Of a stretch of 64,000 nucleotides of DNA, positions 20,413 to 31,864 are shown in pieces. This DNA comes from Pomphorhynchus laevis (Eukaryota > Acanthocephala > Palaeacanthocephala > Echinorhynchida > Pomphorhynchidae), in NCBI GenBank assembly GCA_012934845.2, contig WNNJ02003349.1:1-64000 (forward strand), given 5' to 3'. The position numbers and the translations under genes are program-made. Positions within the stretch are counted from its first letter, which is position 1, and every line of letters starts with the position of its first letter. Under the pieces are notes generated by a model, which saw only the letters and a program-made list of their open reading frames with translations, made no database searches and was not told where the DNA came from.

Positions 20413-21056
20413 ATGAATGCAAATGTATATTCGCGCATAAAAGGCCTAATATTTTGGTGTAGATGCGTGGATGACGTGTTTATGTGTATCAAGGGACCAC
20501 ATCATTCCCAGGACAACGTGTTGGATATGCTAACTGACTTAGATCCGAGGATTACATGGAGCATATGTGTGGAAGAACATGTTTTTCCTTACTGGACGTA
20601 CAATGCATGCATCACAATGATACGACTACTACTAGGGTATACCAAAAATAAGGTGTCATCAACATTATCACACCATGGACTTTTACCTCCCAAAAGAAAT
20701 ATAAAATGTCGGCTGCTCGCTCTTTATTCATGAAAATGCTTAGATATTGCCTAACTGAAGACGACCGTAAAAATGAATATAAGATAATAGTGCAATCTAT
20801 GTTTGATTCGAATTACCCTCCATGGGCAATTAAAAGCTCCCATAATGCAGCAATGATGAGTTACAAGGAGGGATCTGTCAGCCACTCTAGTCCTGATACA
20901 CTATATGTACATTTTCCCTTCTGGAGTACCACGTATTCGATCTTCTTTAGAGTGTTATTAGTAAGGCATGCAGAAGCACTGGCTCACATAGTACGGTATT
21001 TTGTAATAGGGGCCTCAGTATTTCAGGGTTTTGCAAAATTCAGCCTAAATATGTAA
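20413..21056 (+). pseudogene. PLE RT motif C, thumb and linker
   Basis: 20,413-20,733 reads VDDVFMCIKGPHHSQDNVLD then VEEHVFPYWTYNACI (normally LPFLDV). 20,706-21,056 continues with KMLRYCLTEDDRKNEYKIIV and the linker to the nuclease. The two frames overlap by 28 bases after a frame change. The YVDD-equivalent Asp pair is retained. Confidence 0.65.
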
Positions 21057-21393
21057 AATTTGGAAGAATCTACAGTATTCCATGTAATAATTGTGGTTCT
21101 CGTTGCATTAATCAAACATGCCAAAAGCTTGCTGTTCGATTATTAGGGCATAAACGCGCAATACGGCTAAGACAAACCAGCTCAGCTGTGTGAAACCATT
21201 TTGCTGCTCATGGGCACGATATAAATTTTGCCGGCGCAGATATTATAGCCCATGAAAGTGATAAGACTATAAGGAAACTCAAGGAGGCAATTACTTTACG
21301 ATATCACTATCCTGTCAATAATTTTGAGGGAACTAAACCAGATGTTCTACCCCATCTAATCACTAATGGCTATTTTATTTTTCATAACTAACT
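21020..21393 (+). pseudogene. PLE GIY-YIG endonuclease C-terminal domain
   Basis: The reading gives FGRIYSIPCNNCGSRCINQT (tyrosine block and CxxC), QKLAVRLLGHKRAIRLRQTS, HGHDINFAGADIIAHESDKT and RKLKEAITLRYHYPVNNFEG, the full order of a Penelope nuclease up to its usual end. There is at least one stop, after SSAV. Confidence 0.7.
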
Positions 21394-21460
21394 TGATAGT
21401 TGCTTTCTGTCATATCATTTTTCGCCATATTTTTTGATTGTAATTGTGCATTGTTATGTC

Positions 21461-21488
21461 CTGATGATGATCGCAGTAGTGATCGAAA
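21461..21488 (+). ncRNA. Half hammerhead core at the PLE 3' end
   Basis: CTGATGA, then a GATC/GATC stem (21,469-21,484) and GAAAA. The second and third strands of a hammerhead are in standard order, about 70 bases past the nuclease. A matching cleavage strand was not found nearby. Confidence 0.55.
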
Positions 21489-21529
21489 ATTTGTAACAAT
21501 TAAAAATTTTTACATTGACTTCTCTCCAT

Positions 21530-22015
21530 TCGTTTAATTTTAAAAAACAATGGAGTCTCCTTACACAGTTATTTCTTATCTATAACATATAATTATTAAT
21601 TATATAATAATATATATTATAATTATTATATAATATAATTATAATTATATAATATATTATATAATTATTATCTTATTATATAAAACAAATAATTCAATTT
21701 AGAATTAAAAAACAAGAAAAAATTGCATCATGAGCAAGAAAATAATATATTATAAATACAATTTTTTATTAAGAATGAGATTTATAAAATTAATACACAA
21801 TATATTTCGAACACAGATAATAACACATTTTATAAATGCAATGTAATTAAATTAAAAATTGTATGAAAGAATTGATAAATAATTTATTATAAACAAAGAA
21901 TAATATACTTTCTTATATTAGCAACTCTTTTATATTAAGAATTATATGATAATATGTAATTCCAATATGTTATGACTCAAGAGAATAAACATTTTATAAA
22001 TGCAATTTTTATAAG
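21530..22015. repeat. AT-rich satellite-like repeats (part 1)
   Basis: Blocks such as TTTATAAATGCAAT, AATTAATACACAATATATT and AAGAATTATTT return at irregular 80-90-base steps; an ATAATTATATAAT run lies at 21,595-21,690. The sequence is strongly degenerate, with no coding potential. Confidence 0.6.
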
Positions 22016-22895
22016 AACATTGAGTTTTCCGTGGGAAATTGTTTGTAAGAATCGGTATCGATGTGACAGCCACGAAAGAATCGACATAACGATAACTAGT
22101 ACCGTTTCGTCAATATTTTGACTCATCAGTGCCATGTACCTCCCACTACTGGATACAGGGGAGTACCGGCATACGTCACGAGTATGTCAAATCATACATA
22201 ACGCTAGACATTCTCTAGCAAACTTAGTATTAAATGCTTCACTAAAAGGATCATTAACAAAGAGCACTGGATAATGCCAGCACATTCTCTCTATTTATCT
22301 GCCAACTTATTATATTTTAAAAGAAAATTGAGAGTTTATCATGATAAATTGTTTGTAAGAATCGGTATCGATGTGGTAGCCACGAAAGAATCGACAAATT
22401 TTAATACTTAGCTTGCTGGAGAATGTTTAGCTCTATGTATGTTTTGACATACTCGTGCCGTATGCCGGTTCTCCTCTGCATCCAGTAGTAGGAGGTACAA
22501 TAATGGATCAAAATAATGACGAAACGGTACTAGTTATCGTTTTGTCGATTCTTTCGTGGTTGCCACATCGATACCGATTCTTACAAACAATTTCCCATGG
22601 AAAACTCTCAATTTTCTTCTGAAATATAATAAGTTGGCAGATAAATAGAGAGAATGTGCTGGCATTATCCAGTGCTCTTTGTTAATGATCCTTTTAGTGA
22701 AGCATTTAATACTTAGCTTGCTAGAGAATATCTAGCTTTATGTATGTTTTGATATACTCGTGCCGTCTGCCGGTCATCCTCTGCATTTATTAGTGGGAGG
22801 TACATGTCACCGATGAGTCAAAATAATGACGAAACGGTACTAGTTATCGTTTTGTCGATTCTTTTGTGGCTGCCACATCGATACCGATTCTTACA
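22016..22895. repeat. Second retrozyme-like array, units in both orientations
   Basis: The unit is homologous to that at 18.7-19.4 kb. Plus-strand units share GACGAAACGGTACTAG at 22,518 and 22,828, a period of 310. A minus-strand unit occupies about 22,016-22,400 (its hammerhead region is at about 22,099-22,180). The inverted junction is near 22,400, with GATTCTTTCGTGG-type ends on both sides. AT-rich satellite flanks both sides. Confidence 0.8.
22760..22840 (+). ncRNA. Near-complete hammerhead ribozyme (one core change)
   Basis: Stem III is GTGCCG with CGGTAC, the site is GTC (cut after 22,767), stem I starts TGCCGG and is weakened on its return strand, stem II is GTCA/TGAC and GAAA is at 22,831-22,834. 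The core CTGATGA has become CCGATGA, which should greatly reduce or abolish cleavage. Confidence 0.75.
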
Positions 22896-24300
22896 AGCAA
22901 TTTTTTATATTTAGAAGTATTTGAAAGGATGAATAAACAATATATTATGAACAAAGATAATAATAAATTTAAAAATACGATGTTTATGAAGGGAATTATT
23001 TAAACTTATAAATATGCAATACATTATGTACAATGAGATAATATATTGTAAGTACAATTCTTTTAAATTGAGAATTATTCAAAAAATTTAAAAAATTTGA
23101 AAGAAATATTTAAAAAATTTATAAAAAAATATCTATTTGAAACAGAAATAATTATATATTTTTTAATTACAATTGCTTTGTATGAAGAATTCATAAAACA
23201 AATAAATAAACATAACAGCGAAGCCAACACAATAAAATACTTTCTTATAAATTCATTTTTTTTATATTTAAAATAATATGAAATAATAAATCAACAAAAT
23301 ATTATTAAACAAGGAAAAAACATTTAAAAATGCAATTTTATTGTATTAAAAATTATTTAAAAGAAATAATACACAGTACATCAAATATAATAAAAAATAA
23401 TACACTTTCTTTAAAATGAAATTCTTTTTAATTAGGAAATATAAAAAATTAATAAACAACACATTATGAGTTAAAAGATTAATGCACATTTTATAAATGC
23501 AATGTATAAAATTGAATTAATACGCGATAAAGCTAACAAGGTTGGTTCGGAATATATGCAAAACCCTGTGGTACTGCAGCCATTAATGTGGAGATATTAG
23601 TTATATCTTAAATATCCTTTAATTTTTCGCTTATCGATACACGGTTACCACGATAAGATATGTGAAAATTTTATTTCAGGTCATATCAAAGACGTTAATT
23701 GCCGATGTTGATTTTACCAGCAATTTTGCGAAGAACTATTAAACATACGAAGATGTTCCATTTTTCACAATTCAGTTAAAATTCAATTGATGTAATAAAG
23801 CGGTGATGTTAATTTCCATACATGTGAAGTTTAATGAATTTATATTTCTAATAATATTGATTTTACGCTTCCAGCGTGTAAACTTTTTTCTCCGATAATT
23901 CACACTAGTAAAGACTAATATATTTCTCCTTTGCTCGTGGCACAAGGGTTGATAAATATATATTTTTTATTATAAATGCAATTAAGTTATATTAGAAAAT
24001 ATTAAAAATTTAGAAAAAATTATGAAAAAATTATGCACAATATATTTCGAACACAGAAAGACTCATTTTACAACTGGAATTTTATCGTGTTAAGAATTAT
24101 TTAAATGAAATAATTACAAATACATTACTAATTAAAAATAAACACTTTTTTAAAAATGAAATTATTTTATAAATAATTATATTAAGGAATTAATAAACAA
24201 CATATTATGCGAAAAAATATTATTTTAAACATATATTATTAATATTATTTAATATTATTATTAAAAACATATTTTATAAATGCAATTTAGTAGAAAATAC
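22896..24300. repeat. AT-rich satellite-like repeats (part 2)
   Basis: The same degenerate blocks as at 21.5-22.0 kb (AATAAACAACATATTATG, TTTATAAATGCAATTT) recur throughout. The stretch 23,525-23,930 is less repetitive and unrecognised. No genes seen. Confidence 0.55.
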
Positions 24301-24584
24301 CGGGAGTCACACTTTAGTCGCGTGTTAATTTGTTAATTTGTCAAGAAGAGCTGCTATTGTTCGTGACTATGCTGGCTTGACCGAAATATGTTTAAGCTAT
24401 GCGAATGTCGAGCTGCATGTATTCAGCACAGTTATTACTACGAATTCCATTGTCCCTATTGAATTAATGAAAGGTATTGACATTATCATCAAAATGAATT
24501 CAATTGCACAACTGGACGTGTGATTGTAAGTGATAAACAAGTTATTAAAAATTTATTTAAACTATTAAGCGAAAATATTTTATA

Positions 24585-24895
24585 GATGGATAATAAACAA
24601 TATTCTTTGTATTAGAATAAGGTATACCAGATAATCAAATTTTATCAAAAGAAATACATTATTAGCATGTAATTAGCCACGCCTCTATATTGGGTCATAA
24701 AAAATAATGATAAAACCTATTTTCCTGCTTATTTTCAAGAACGTTTGATTAATGTGTTCTATTTCTTATAATGTAGAAGAATAAATCAACAAATTTAAAA
24801 AATTAAATAAATAAAAAATTATTAAAAAATTATAATTGTAAGCTGATTGCATATCAGTTCCTTCTAATGGCCTCTAATCCTGTAATACCGACATT
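24585..24895 (+). repeat. Naiad terminal repeat, copy f, with internal insertion
   Basis: GGATAATAAACAATATTCTT, TTAGCCACGCCTCTATATTG and GGTCATA, then about 130 unrelated bases, then GATTGCATATCAGTTCC and TAATGGCCTCTAATCC. The TR is interrupted and lacks its last third. Confidence 0.62.
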
Positions 24896-25079
24896 TAGAT
24901 TATCTTTAAGTGAGAGCAAAAGCCATAACTACAAAAATAGTTTGAAACAGAAAGAAATACATAAAGATGCAAATACATAAAGGTGCAAACAAGTATTGAA
25001 ATTTTATTGCGTCTGTAATAAGGGATACATGATTGGTAATTTATTGGCAGTATGTCTAGTTATCGAAATAGTCAACATG

Positions 25080-25970
25080 TTATCTGATTAAAGAACGATA
25101 ATTTTAACGTAAGATTTGATTAGGATAAATGGATGGTAAACTGGAAATGGATATGCGGTCAACCGCAATTGAGGAATGAAATATCGCAATACAAATCTGT
25201 ATATAATTATGCTATGGTATTCGAATTTTTTTCTAAAATTAAAAGTTGAAACAATGAGGATATCTTAATCAACTGGGAAAAATGTAAGCAGCGGCATATT
25301 TTTACTTCTTGCAGGTAATCATTTATTAAAAGGTAGATTTAGGCCGGTGCTCGACTACCGCGAACTGAATTCTTAATGTGGATGCAATACGGGTAGCAAT
25401 ATAGTGTTATGGAAAGACACTCTACGGTGATGGCGTCAATCAACAGAAAAAGCGATAATCGTAGACCTAAAAGGGCATATTTGCAGGTGCCTATCGAAAA
25501 GAGACTTCGGCAATATCAACTAGTAAACTAAAGAATCTAAACTAATGATTAACATGGATCGAATTGGAATTTTCGTGCGCCCCCAAGATCATGATCATGA
25601 TATTGACTGGGGATTTGTCTCTAGAAGATAATGTTGAAGATGAACGAGTATTTATTTAGATGATATCTAAATTAGACGAGACTCTAGTCCAGGCTGATTA
25701 CGTTGTTCAGCACCTCTACTAGCATTGATTTGATATAAAACCATCGGATGGAATCATTGCAGATCGTGGGCTATTGCTGTCAATAACAAGGCATGTAGAG
25801 GGCATCTGGAGTTTGAGCGAGATTTGCACATTTCGATAAATTAAACTATAGATGGATATATGACAAGAAAGTAATTATATTCTATTTGTGCAAGATGACC
25901 GCTTACTATTTAATGGGACGACGGCCTTTGATGTATTGCAATACAGCAAGGCGCACCACCATCGGCAGTG
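25080..25970 (+). mobile_element. Fossil LTR retrotransposon, pol fragment
   Basis: Heavily decayed reading with the style of a Ty3/gypsy-like RT (a fingers block resembling RPVLDYRELN and a following palm region). Only part of pol is recognisable; no terminal repeats or other genes were found. It is broken by many lesions and looks old. Confidence 0.45.
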
Positions 25971-26039
25971 ACAGTATTGTGAATGAACATATTAAATATT
26001 CATTTGATATACTAGGTCAATATTGAAATTACCTGTTTA

Positions 26040-27690
26040 ATAAAGTTTTTATTGAATACTCAGTTCCCAAGTCCTGCCAGCAATCAGTAGTTACAGAACT
26101 TAATAAAGATTCTGATGACTCTTCCAATCTCGATGCATATCATGACATCTCAATACTTAATCATTCTTTTTAATTATTCTCATTCTTGCTTTCACGTCGC
26201 CTTTCCATCTATTCAGATAAACTCTTAGCTCCCCAACAACGTAATTTTCGAAATCGGCATTCCATCAGCACCACGCTAATGGAAGCTCGACATACTATTT
26301 TCACAATGAAATCGTTCAGTCGTCGCGCACACGTTGACTTTTTGAAAGTTTTCGATAATATCAACAGGTAACTTTTAATTTAAAAAACTTAATTTTCAAT
26401 ATCTAATATCCTGCCCTACCTCGACACATTACATTGTATGTTGTTAACGAATTAAGTGTTCATTTCGATAGTGTTTTTTCTCCCCTCCAATCAGTTAACA
26501 CAAAAGAGTCCTGGAAGGTGACTAACTAAGTATACTCCTTTACTCACTCTTTGTTAGAAATTTACCAGCTTACTTGCAAACGACATCACCTCACTCCAAA
26601 ATCATTATTGTCGTTGATGACCTGCTAATACTTTCCGACTATTCAAATCGCACAATCTATACTTGACTGACTCAGCTCATTCTGTATCGAAAACATACTT
26701 ACTATCATCATTCTAAAGACCAAAGCAATCAAATATCACCGTTGAGGACGCCTTGCTAATTCCGATAAACTTTTGCTAGACTACCGACCCATCGGATTCA
26801 TCAAATCTTATAAATATCTTGGCGTTCATTAACATCAAGTGAGCACTTTGTGTTTACTTTAAACAAAAATCATGCAAAGTATTATCGACAATACGCATGT
26901 CGATATCTTTTAAGTTTATCCTTACATGGTGGCTTAGATTATTTAAGATTATGTTAGAACCCATGATAACTTACGCTCTACTTGTAATATAGTTCGACCT
27001 TTCAAGTATTAACTTAAAGCAATTAGATGCATGTAAGTGGCGTTCATCAAAAAAAGTCCTTGGCCTATCACCCAATATTCATTCCACGCCTAATGCAGAA
27101 ATCGCATTGATTAAACCCCTATGAATAGACTATCGAAAAAATTTTCGTATCCTTGAAACATCTGCATTCAAACAACATAGTAAACAATGTACCACTGAGC
27201 TCTTTGCAAAAATACACTGAAGTATCATCAGACACGAGTACCTTGAAATCATTATAGCGTAAACTATACTCGAAGAAAATAGCACTTATTGTTCGCACCA
27301 TATACATGTGTATCATGAAAAGCTTGGGATAATCCGTATTTCATGCCACGATCATTCGGATTTGTTTGTCGCTTTAAATTTTGTCACATTCAATGTCCAC
27401 CAATTTCTCATCTACTTCATTTACCTGTCATGGCCAAAATGCCACTCAAGCAAATCGATTGGCTAACTACTGACCTTTCCAACAACCTTGATCTATACCA
27501 ACTAATCTCAATGCAATTGTTAAGCTAGCCAGTCAAGCAAGTGATCGGTAATTCAAATTATAGCAAATGACTGTTGATTTCATTAATGCTTTCGTGTTGT
27601 ATTTTATTATTTGTGGATATGCACATTTTTGTTTTTCGCCTTATGCCGAAAGACCACAGTCTCATAATAAATATTCTCATATTAGTTATT
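26040..27690 (+). mobile_element. LINE-D: decayed non-LTR retrotransposon (RT and C-terminus)
   Basis: Order on the plus strand: QQRNFRNRHSISTTLMEARH (fingers, 26,230-26,290), AHVDFLKVFDNINR (motif A, 26,330-26,371), then a frame-broken palm, PSDSSNLINILAF (after motif C) and PMITYALLVIFDLSS-type thumb near 26,960. SINLKQLDACKWRSSKKVLG (about 27,010) and NAEIALIKPL are typical LINE C-terminal blocks. The tail is CTCATAATAAATATTCTCA at about 27,660. Stops are many. This fits the Jockey/I/R1 group; the exact clade is not determined. Confidence 0.65.
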
Positions 27691-27699
27691 TTTAATAAT

Positions 27700-28040
27700 T
27701 CTTGATAAAATGAAATTGCATTTATAAAAAGAGTAATTTTCTATTTGATCAAAATATATTGTTTCATAATTCTTTTATATAATTAATCTAATAAAAAATG
27801 TCCTTTATAGAAAAATGTATTATTCTCTTTTTTGATAATGTATTGCTTATTAATTCTTTTAAATTGTTTTAATGTTATAAAATTGCCTTTATAAAATGTG
27901 TATTATTATCCTTATTCATAATATATATGGTTTATTTATTCTTTCACATAATTCGCAATATAAAAAGTATTTATAAGAATGCATTTTATTCTCTTAATTA
28001 CTAATGTATTGTTTTTTATTCTACAAAACAATTTTTAATA
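27700..28040 (-). repeat. AT-rich satellite-like repeats, inverted relative to 21.5-24.3 kb
   Basis: Blocks ATTGCATTTATAAA and AATGTATTGCTTATTAATTC are reverse complements of those in the earlier satellite. Together they flank the LTR fossil and LINE-D in opposite orientation. Confidence 0.55.
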
Positions 28041-28042
28041 TA

Positions 28043-28190
28043 ATAAATCAAGTCAGATGACTAAGTCTACGTATTTTATACTATATATAAATTAAAAAAA
28101 AGATAAATAATAAATTATTATTAAATATTTTATACAATTTATTTTTATATCAAGTTAAACTAAATAATTGAAAGTTTAAATAAAAGTCAA
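28043..28190 (-). repeat. Naiad terminal repeat end, copy g (partial)
   Basis: CAAGTCAGATGACTAAGTCT is the reverse complement of the TR end; the following ~120 bases match the AT-rich half. The middle with the hammerhead words is absent. It abuts a plus-strand Naiad copy. Confidence 0.62.
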
Positions 28191-28199
28191 TGAACAATT

Positions 28200-29840
28200 A
28201 AAAGTTAAATGAACATATATGTACCCATAATCTAAAATTAATTGAAAATTGTCAATTAAGAAAGGTACTATCAAAAGGGTATAAATATAGATTAAATAAT
28301 TACAACGACAAAAAAATTTACAATTCGTTATATAATAACTTAAATGATTACTTAAGTAAGTTGATTAATCGTAAAAGCTCGAATATATCTAAGATAAACA
28401 TTTGGAACAATTATATATTTGATAATATAAAAAAATGAAAATAACAAACAATTACAAAAGGAAAGATAAAATTAATAAAGATATGCATACAGAAATTACT
28501 AAATTAAAGGATAACTATATAATAACAACTATTGATAAAGCTAGAAATAACTTTGTCTGCATATGCAAAAAGCTTTATTACGATTATATACTGATGAAAG
28601 AAGTTAATTCTAATGATTTAAATGTAAATCCAACATATTAACGTAGTAAGTTGAGTTTTGAAACAATTATTACAAGTCATTGTTCTATAATGGATAAAAA
28701 GGGTATAAAGGTTGAATTAGATAATAAAACTATACCTATATTATATTGGAATCCAAAATTACATAAAAATCCAATAAAACTTAGGTTCATATGTAGTGTG
28801 TTTAAATGTTTATTAAAACCACTTTCTGTCTATATGAATGAAATACTTTGAGTAATTAAAGCACACTTCAAAAAATATTGTAAGGTAATCGAAATTAATA
28901 CTGGTATAAAGCACTATTACAGTATTAATTTTACAAAAGAATTTTTAGAACAGACAAAAGGAATAAATTTTCAAAATATAAATACATACGATTTTAGTAC
29001 TCTTTATACAAATCTAGATTTAGTAGATATTAAAGAAGCGTTAGTAAAATTAATTTATCTTATATTCGGAAAAAGATATACATATATATGTTATAATAAT
29101 TATAACGCCTATCTAACAAAAATTAAACCATCAAATAAATATAAATATATGGATAAAATTGAATTAATAGAATGCTTAAATATTTTGATAAATCAAAATT
29201 ATTTAAAATTAAGGGACATAATATTTATTTAAAATTAAGGAACATCTATATTTAGACAAGTAAAAGGTGTTCAAATGGGTGATAATAGTAGCTCAATTAT
29301 AGCTGACTTGTTTTTAAGCTTTATAGAATATGAATTTGTTCATAACTGTGTAAAAACTAAATCTAAACAATATAAATATATGAAATATATGTTTCGATAC
29401 ATTGATGATATATGTGTATTTAATTCTAATAATGTTTATTCAATTAGTGAACAAATTTATCCAGAAAGCCTTATTCTTAACAAAACCAATATTGATGATA
29501 AATAAGGTAGATATCTAGATATGAACATTAAATTAACATTAACTAAAACTACTATTAATTTATATCGTAAAGATGACATATTTAAATTTACAAGAAACAT
29601 ATTTTTGCATGAGCATTCATGCATACCATATAATATAAAATATAATACATTAAATAATGAAATTTTAAGAATTGCAACAATATGTAATGATATTGGCTTT
29701 CTTCAAAATCATTTAAATAATTTAATAGATACATATTTTAAACTAGGTTACTATAAAAATAACATCAAGCAGAAAATAGTAAAATATATAAATCAACACA
29801 ATAATATAAAGAATAAATTTAAACTCTAAAGTGGCAAATT
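28200..29840 (+). mobile_element. Naiad-like PLE, copy 3 (most complete RT)
   Basis: The reading runs from the N-terminal block LRKVLSKGYKYRLNNYN (about 28,255) to the C-terminal WMDNK (29,845-29,859). It passes IITTIDKARNNFVCICKKLY (28,520), NPKLHKNPIKLRFI (28,750), motif A NTYDFSTLYTNLDL (28,980), motif B GVQMGDNSSSIIADLF (29,268), motif C YMFRYIDDICVFN (29,390, both Asp kept) and a C-terminal region to 29,829. A ~30-base partial duplication lies near 29,205-29,240. Some in-frame stops; no GIY-YIG portion remains. Confidence 0.82.
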
Positions 29841-30220
29841 TTTATGGATGGATAATAAATAATATACTTTGTATTAGAATAAGATACTAGATAGTTTTAT
29901 CAGAGGAAATACATCATTAGCATGTATTTGACCCCGCTGCTATGTTGGGTAGAGGAGTTAGGGGCCGAAACCTGATAGCATAGCAGTTCCTCCTGATGAC
30001 CTCTAATTATTATTCTGATACAAAGTCTGTTATTTATTAGTCAATTCATAAAAATGAAGTTTATTTTAAATTTCATTTTTTTACCTTGATTTAAATTATA
30101 GAAAATCTAAAAACAATTATTAATTTTATAACTTAATTATTAAATTTTGATTTAGCATTATTATGTTTTGTTTATTTTATAATTATAATAAATACGTAGA
30201 CTCAATTAGCTGATTTGATT
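29841..30220 (+). repeat. Naiad terminal repeat, copy h
   Basis: It is directly 3' of copy 3 and nearly identical to TR b at 13,745. It has GCTGCTATGTTGGGTAGAGG, GGGGCCGAAACCTGATAGC, TCCTCCTGATGACCTCTAAT and the end ACTCAATTAGCTGATTTGAT. Confidence 0.85.
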
Positions 30221-30435
30221 TATGAATTGACTGATAAATAATAGACGTTGTATCAGAATAATGAGTATAGGTTATTAGGAGGAACTGCTATACTATCAGG
30301 TTTCGGCCCCAATTGCTCGACCCTACATAACAGCGGGGTTTAACACGTGCAAATGACGTATTTCCTCTAAAGAAAATTGATTATCTAGTATTATATTCGA
30401 ATACAAAGTATATAATTTATTATCCACAAGAAAAT
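30221..30435 (-). repeat. Naiad terminal repeat, copy i (minus)
   Basis: The reverse complement reads GGTCGAGCAATTGGGGCCG, then AAACCTGATAGTATAGCAG and TTCCTCCTAATAACC. It is tail-to-tail with copy h and belongs to the minus-strand copy 4. Confidence 0.8.
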
Positions 30436-31862
30436 ATGCTGCTAATGATTTTAAATTTATTTTTTATTTTATTGTGATGATTTAAATATTATTCTATTTT
30501 ATATTTGATGATATTTTTATAGTAACCTAGTTTAAAATATTCATCTATTAAATTATTTAAATGATTTTGAAGAAAGTCAATACCGTTACAAATAGTAGCA
30601 ATTTTTAAAATTTCATTATTTAATGTATTATATTTTATATTATATAGTATGCATTAATGCTCATGCAAATATATGTTTTTTGTAAATTTAAATATGTCAT
30701 CTTTACGATATAAATTAATAGTAGTTTTAGTTAATGTAAATTTAATGTTCATTTCTATATATACACCTTATTTATCATCAATATTGGTTTTGTTAAGAAT
30801 AAGGCTTTCTGGATAAATTTGTTCACTAATTGAATAAAAATTATTAGACTTAAATACACATATATCATCAATGTATCGAAACATATATTTCATATCTTTA
30901 TATGATTTAAATTTATTTTTAAATAGTTGTGAAAAAAATTATATTCTATAAAGCTTAAAATAAGCTAGTTATAATTAGGCTAATATTACACCCAATTGGA
31001 ACACCTTTTATTTGTCTAAATATAGATGCCCCTACTTTTAAAATTTTTTATTTATTAAAATACTTAAGGATTATATTATCTATATTTACTTGATGGTTTA
31101 ATTTTTGTTAGATATGCGTTACAGTTATTATAACATATATATGTATAAATTTTTCCGAATATAAGATTAAATAATTTTTCTTATGCATATTTAGTATCTG
31201 CTAAATCTAGATGTGTACAAAGCGTACTAAAATCGTACGTATTTATATTTTGAAAATTTATTCCTTTTGTCTGTTCTAAAAATTATTTTGTGGAATTAAT
31301 ACTGAAATAGTGTTTTATACCAGTATTAATTTCGATTACCTTGCAATATTTTTTTAAGTGTGCTTTAATTACTTTAAGTATTTTATTCATATAGACACAA
31401 AGTGGTTTTAATGTACATTTAAACGCACTACATATGAACCTAGGTTTTATTGGATTTTTATGTAATTTTGGATTTCAATATAATATAGGTATAGTTTTAT
31501 TGTCTGATTCAACCTTTATACCCTTTTTTATCCATTATAGAAACGTGACTAATAATAATTGTTTCTAAACTTAACTCACTACGTTCATATGTTGGATTTA
31601 CATTTAAATCATTAGAATTAACCTCTTTCATTAGTATATTATCATATAGTTTTTTGCATATGAAGACAAAGTTATTACTAGCTTTATCAATAGTTTTTGT
31701 TATATAGTTATCTTTTAATCTGGTAAGTTCTGTATACATATCTTTATTAATTTTCCTTTTATAATTGTTTGTTATTTTCATTTTTTTTAATTTTATCAAA
31801 TATATAAACTTTAATATTTGATGTATTTAAACTTCCACTATGAATCAGCTTTCCAAATAATG
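30436..31862 (-). mobile_element. Naiad-like PLE, copy 4 (minus strand)
   Basis: Minus reading from about 31,860: SGSLNTSNIKVYIFDKI, TELTRLKDNYITKTIDKASN, NFVFICKKLYDNILMKEVNS and YERSELSLETIIISH. More broken RT motifs follow down to about 30,500. It is the mirror partner of copy 3 and more decayed. An R2-like LINE fragment abuts its 5' end at about 31,865. Confidence 0.78.
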
Positions 31863-31864
31863 AA

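Larger units (their letters stand above)
20060..21415. mobile_element. Canonical Penelope-like element with inverted 5' portion
   Basis: The left piece (20,069-20,302) encodes RT on the minus strand: DRWTLTLNEWKHLL, then VQRDGVGMGSPLGPTLADLF (motif B). The right piece (20,413 onward) carries the next part on the plus strand: LIFWCRCVDDVFMCIKG (motif C with both Asp), thumb, then from about 21,020 the GIY-YIG domain. The two halves belong to one protein but face opposite ways, so the 5' half is inverted, as in twin-primed insertions. The element ends near 21,500 with a hammerhead-like core. Several frames are broken. Confidence 0.78.

Noticed and set aside
24338-24523. 61-codon frame next to the satellite
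   Set aside because: Short, isolated, without a family motif; likely chance or remnant.
30436-31862. Cellular telomerase-like reverse transcriptase gene
   Set aside because: The RT belongs to a multi-copy family with terminal repeats and PLE motif order, and it is decayed.
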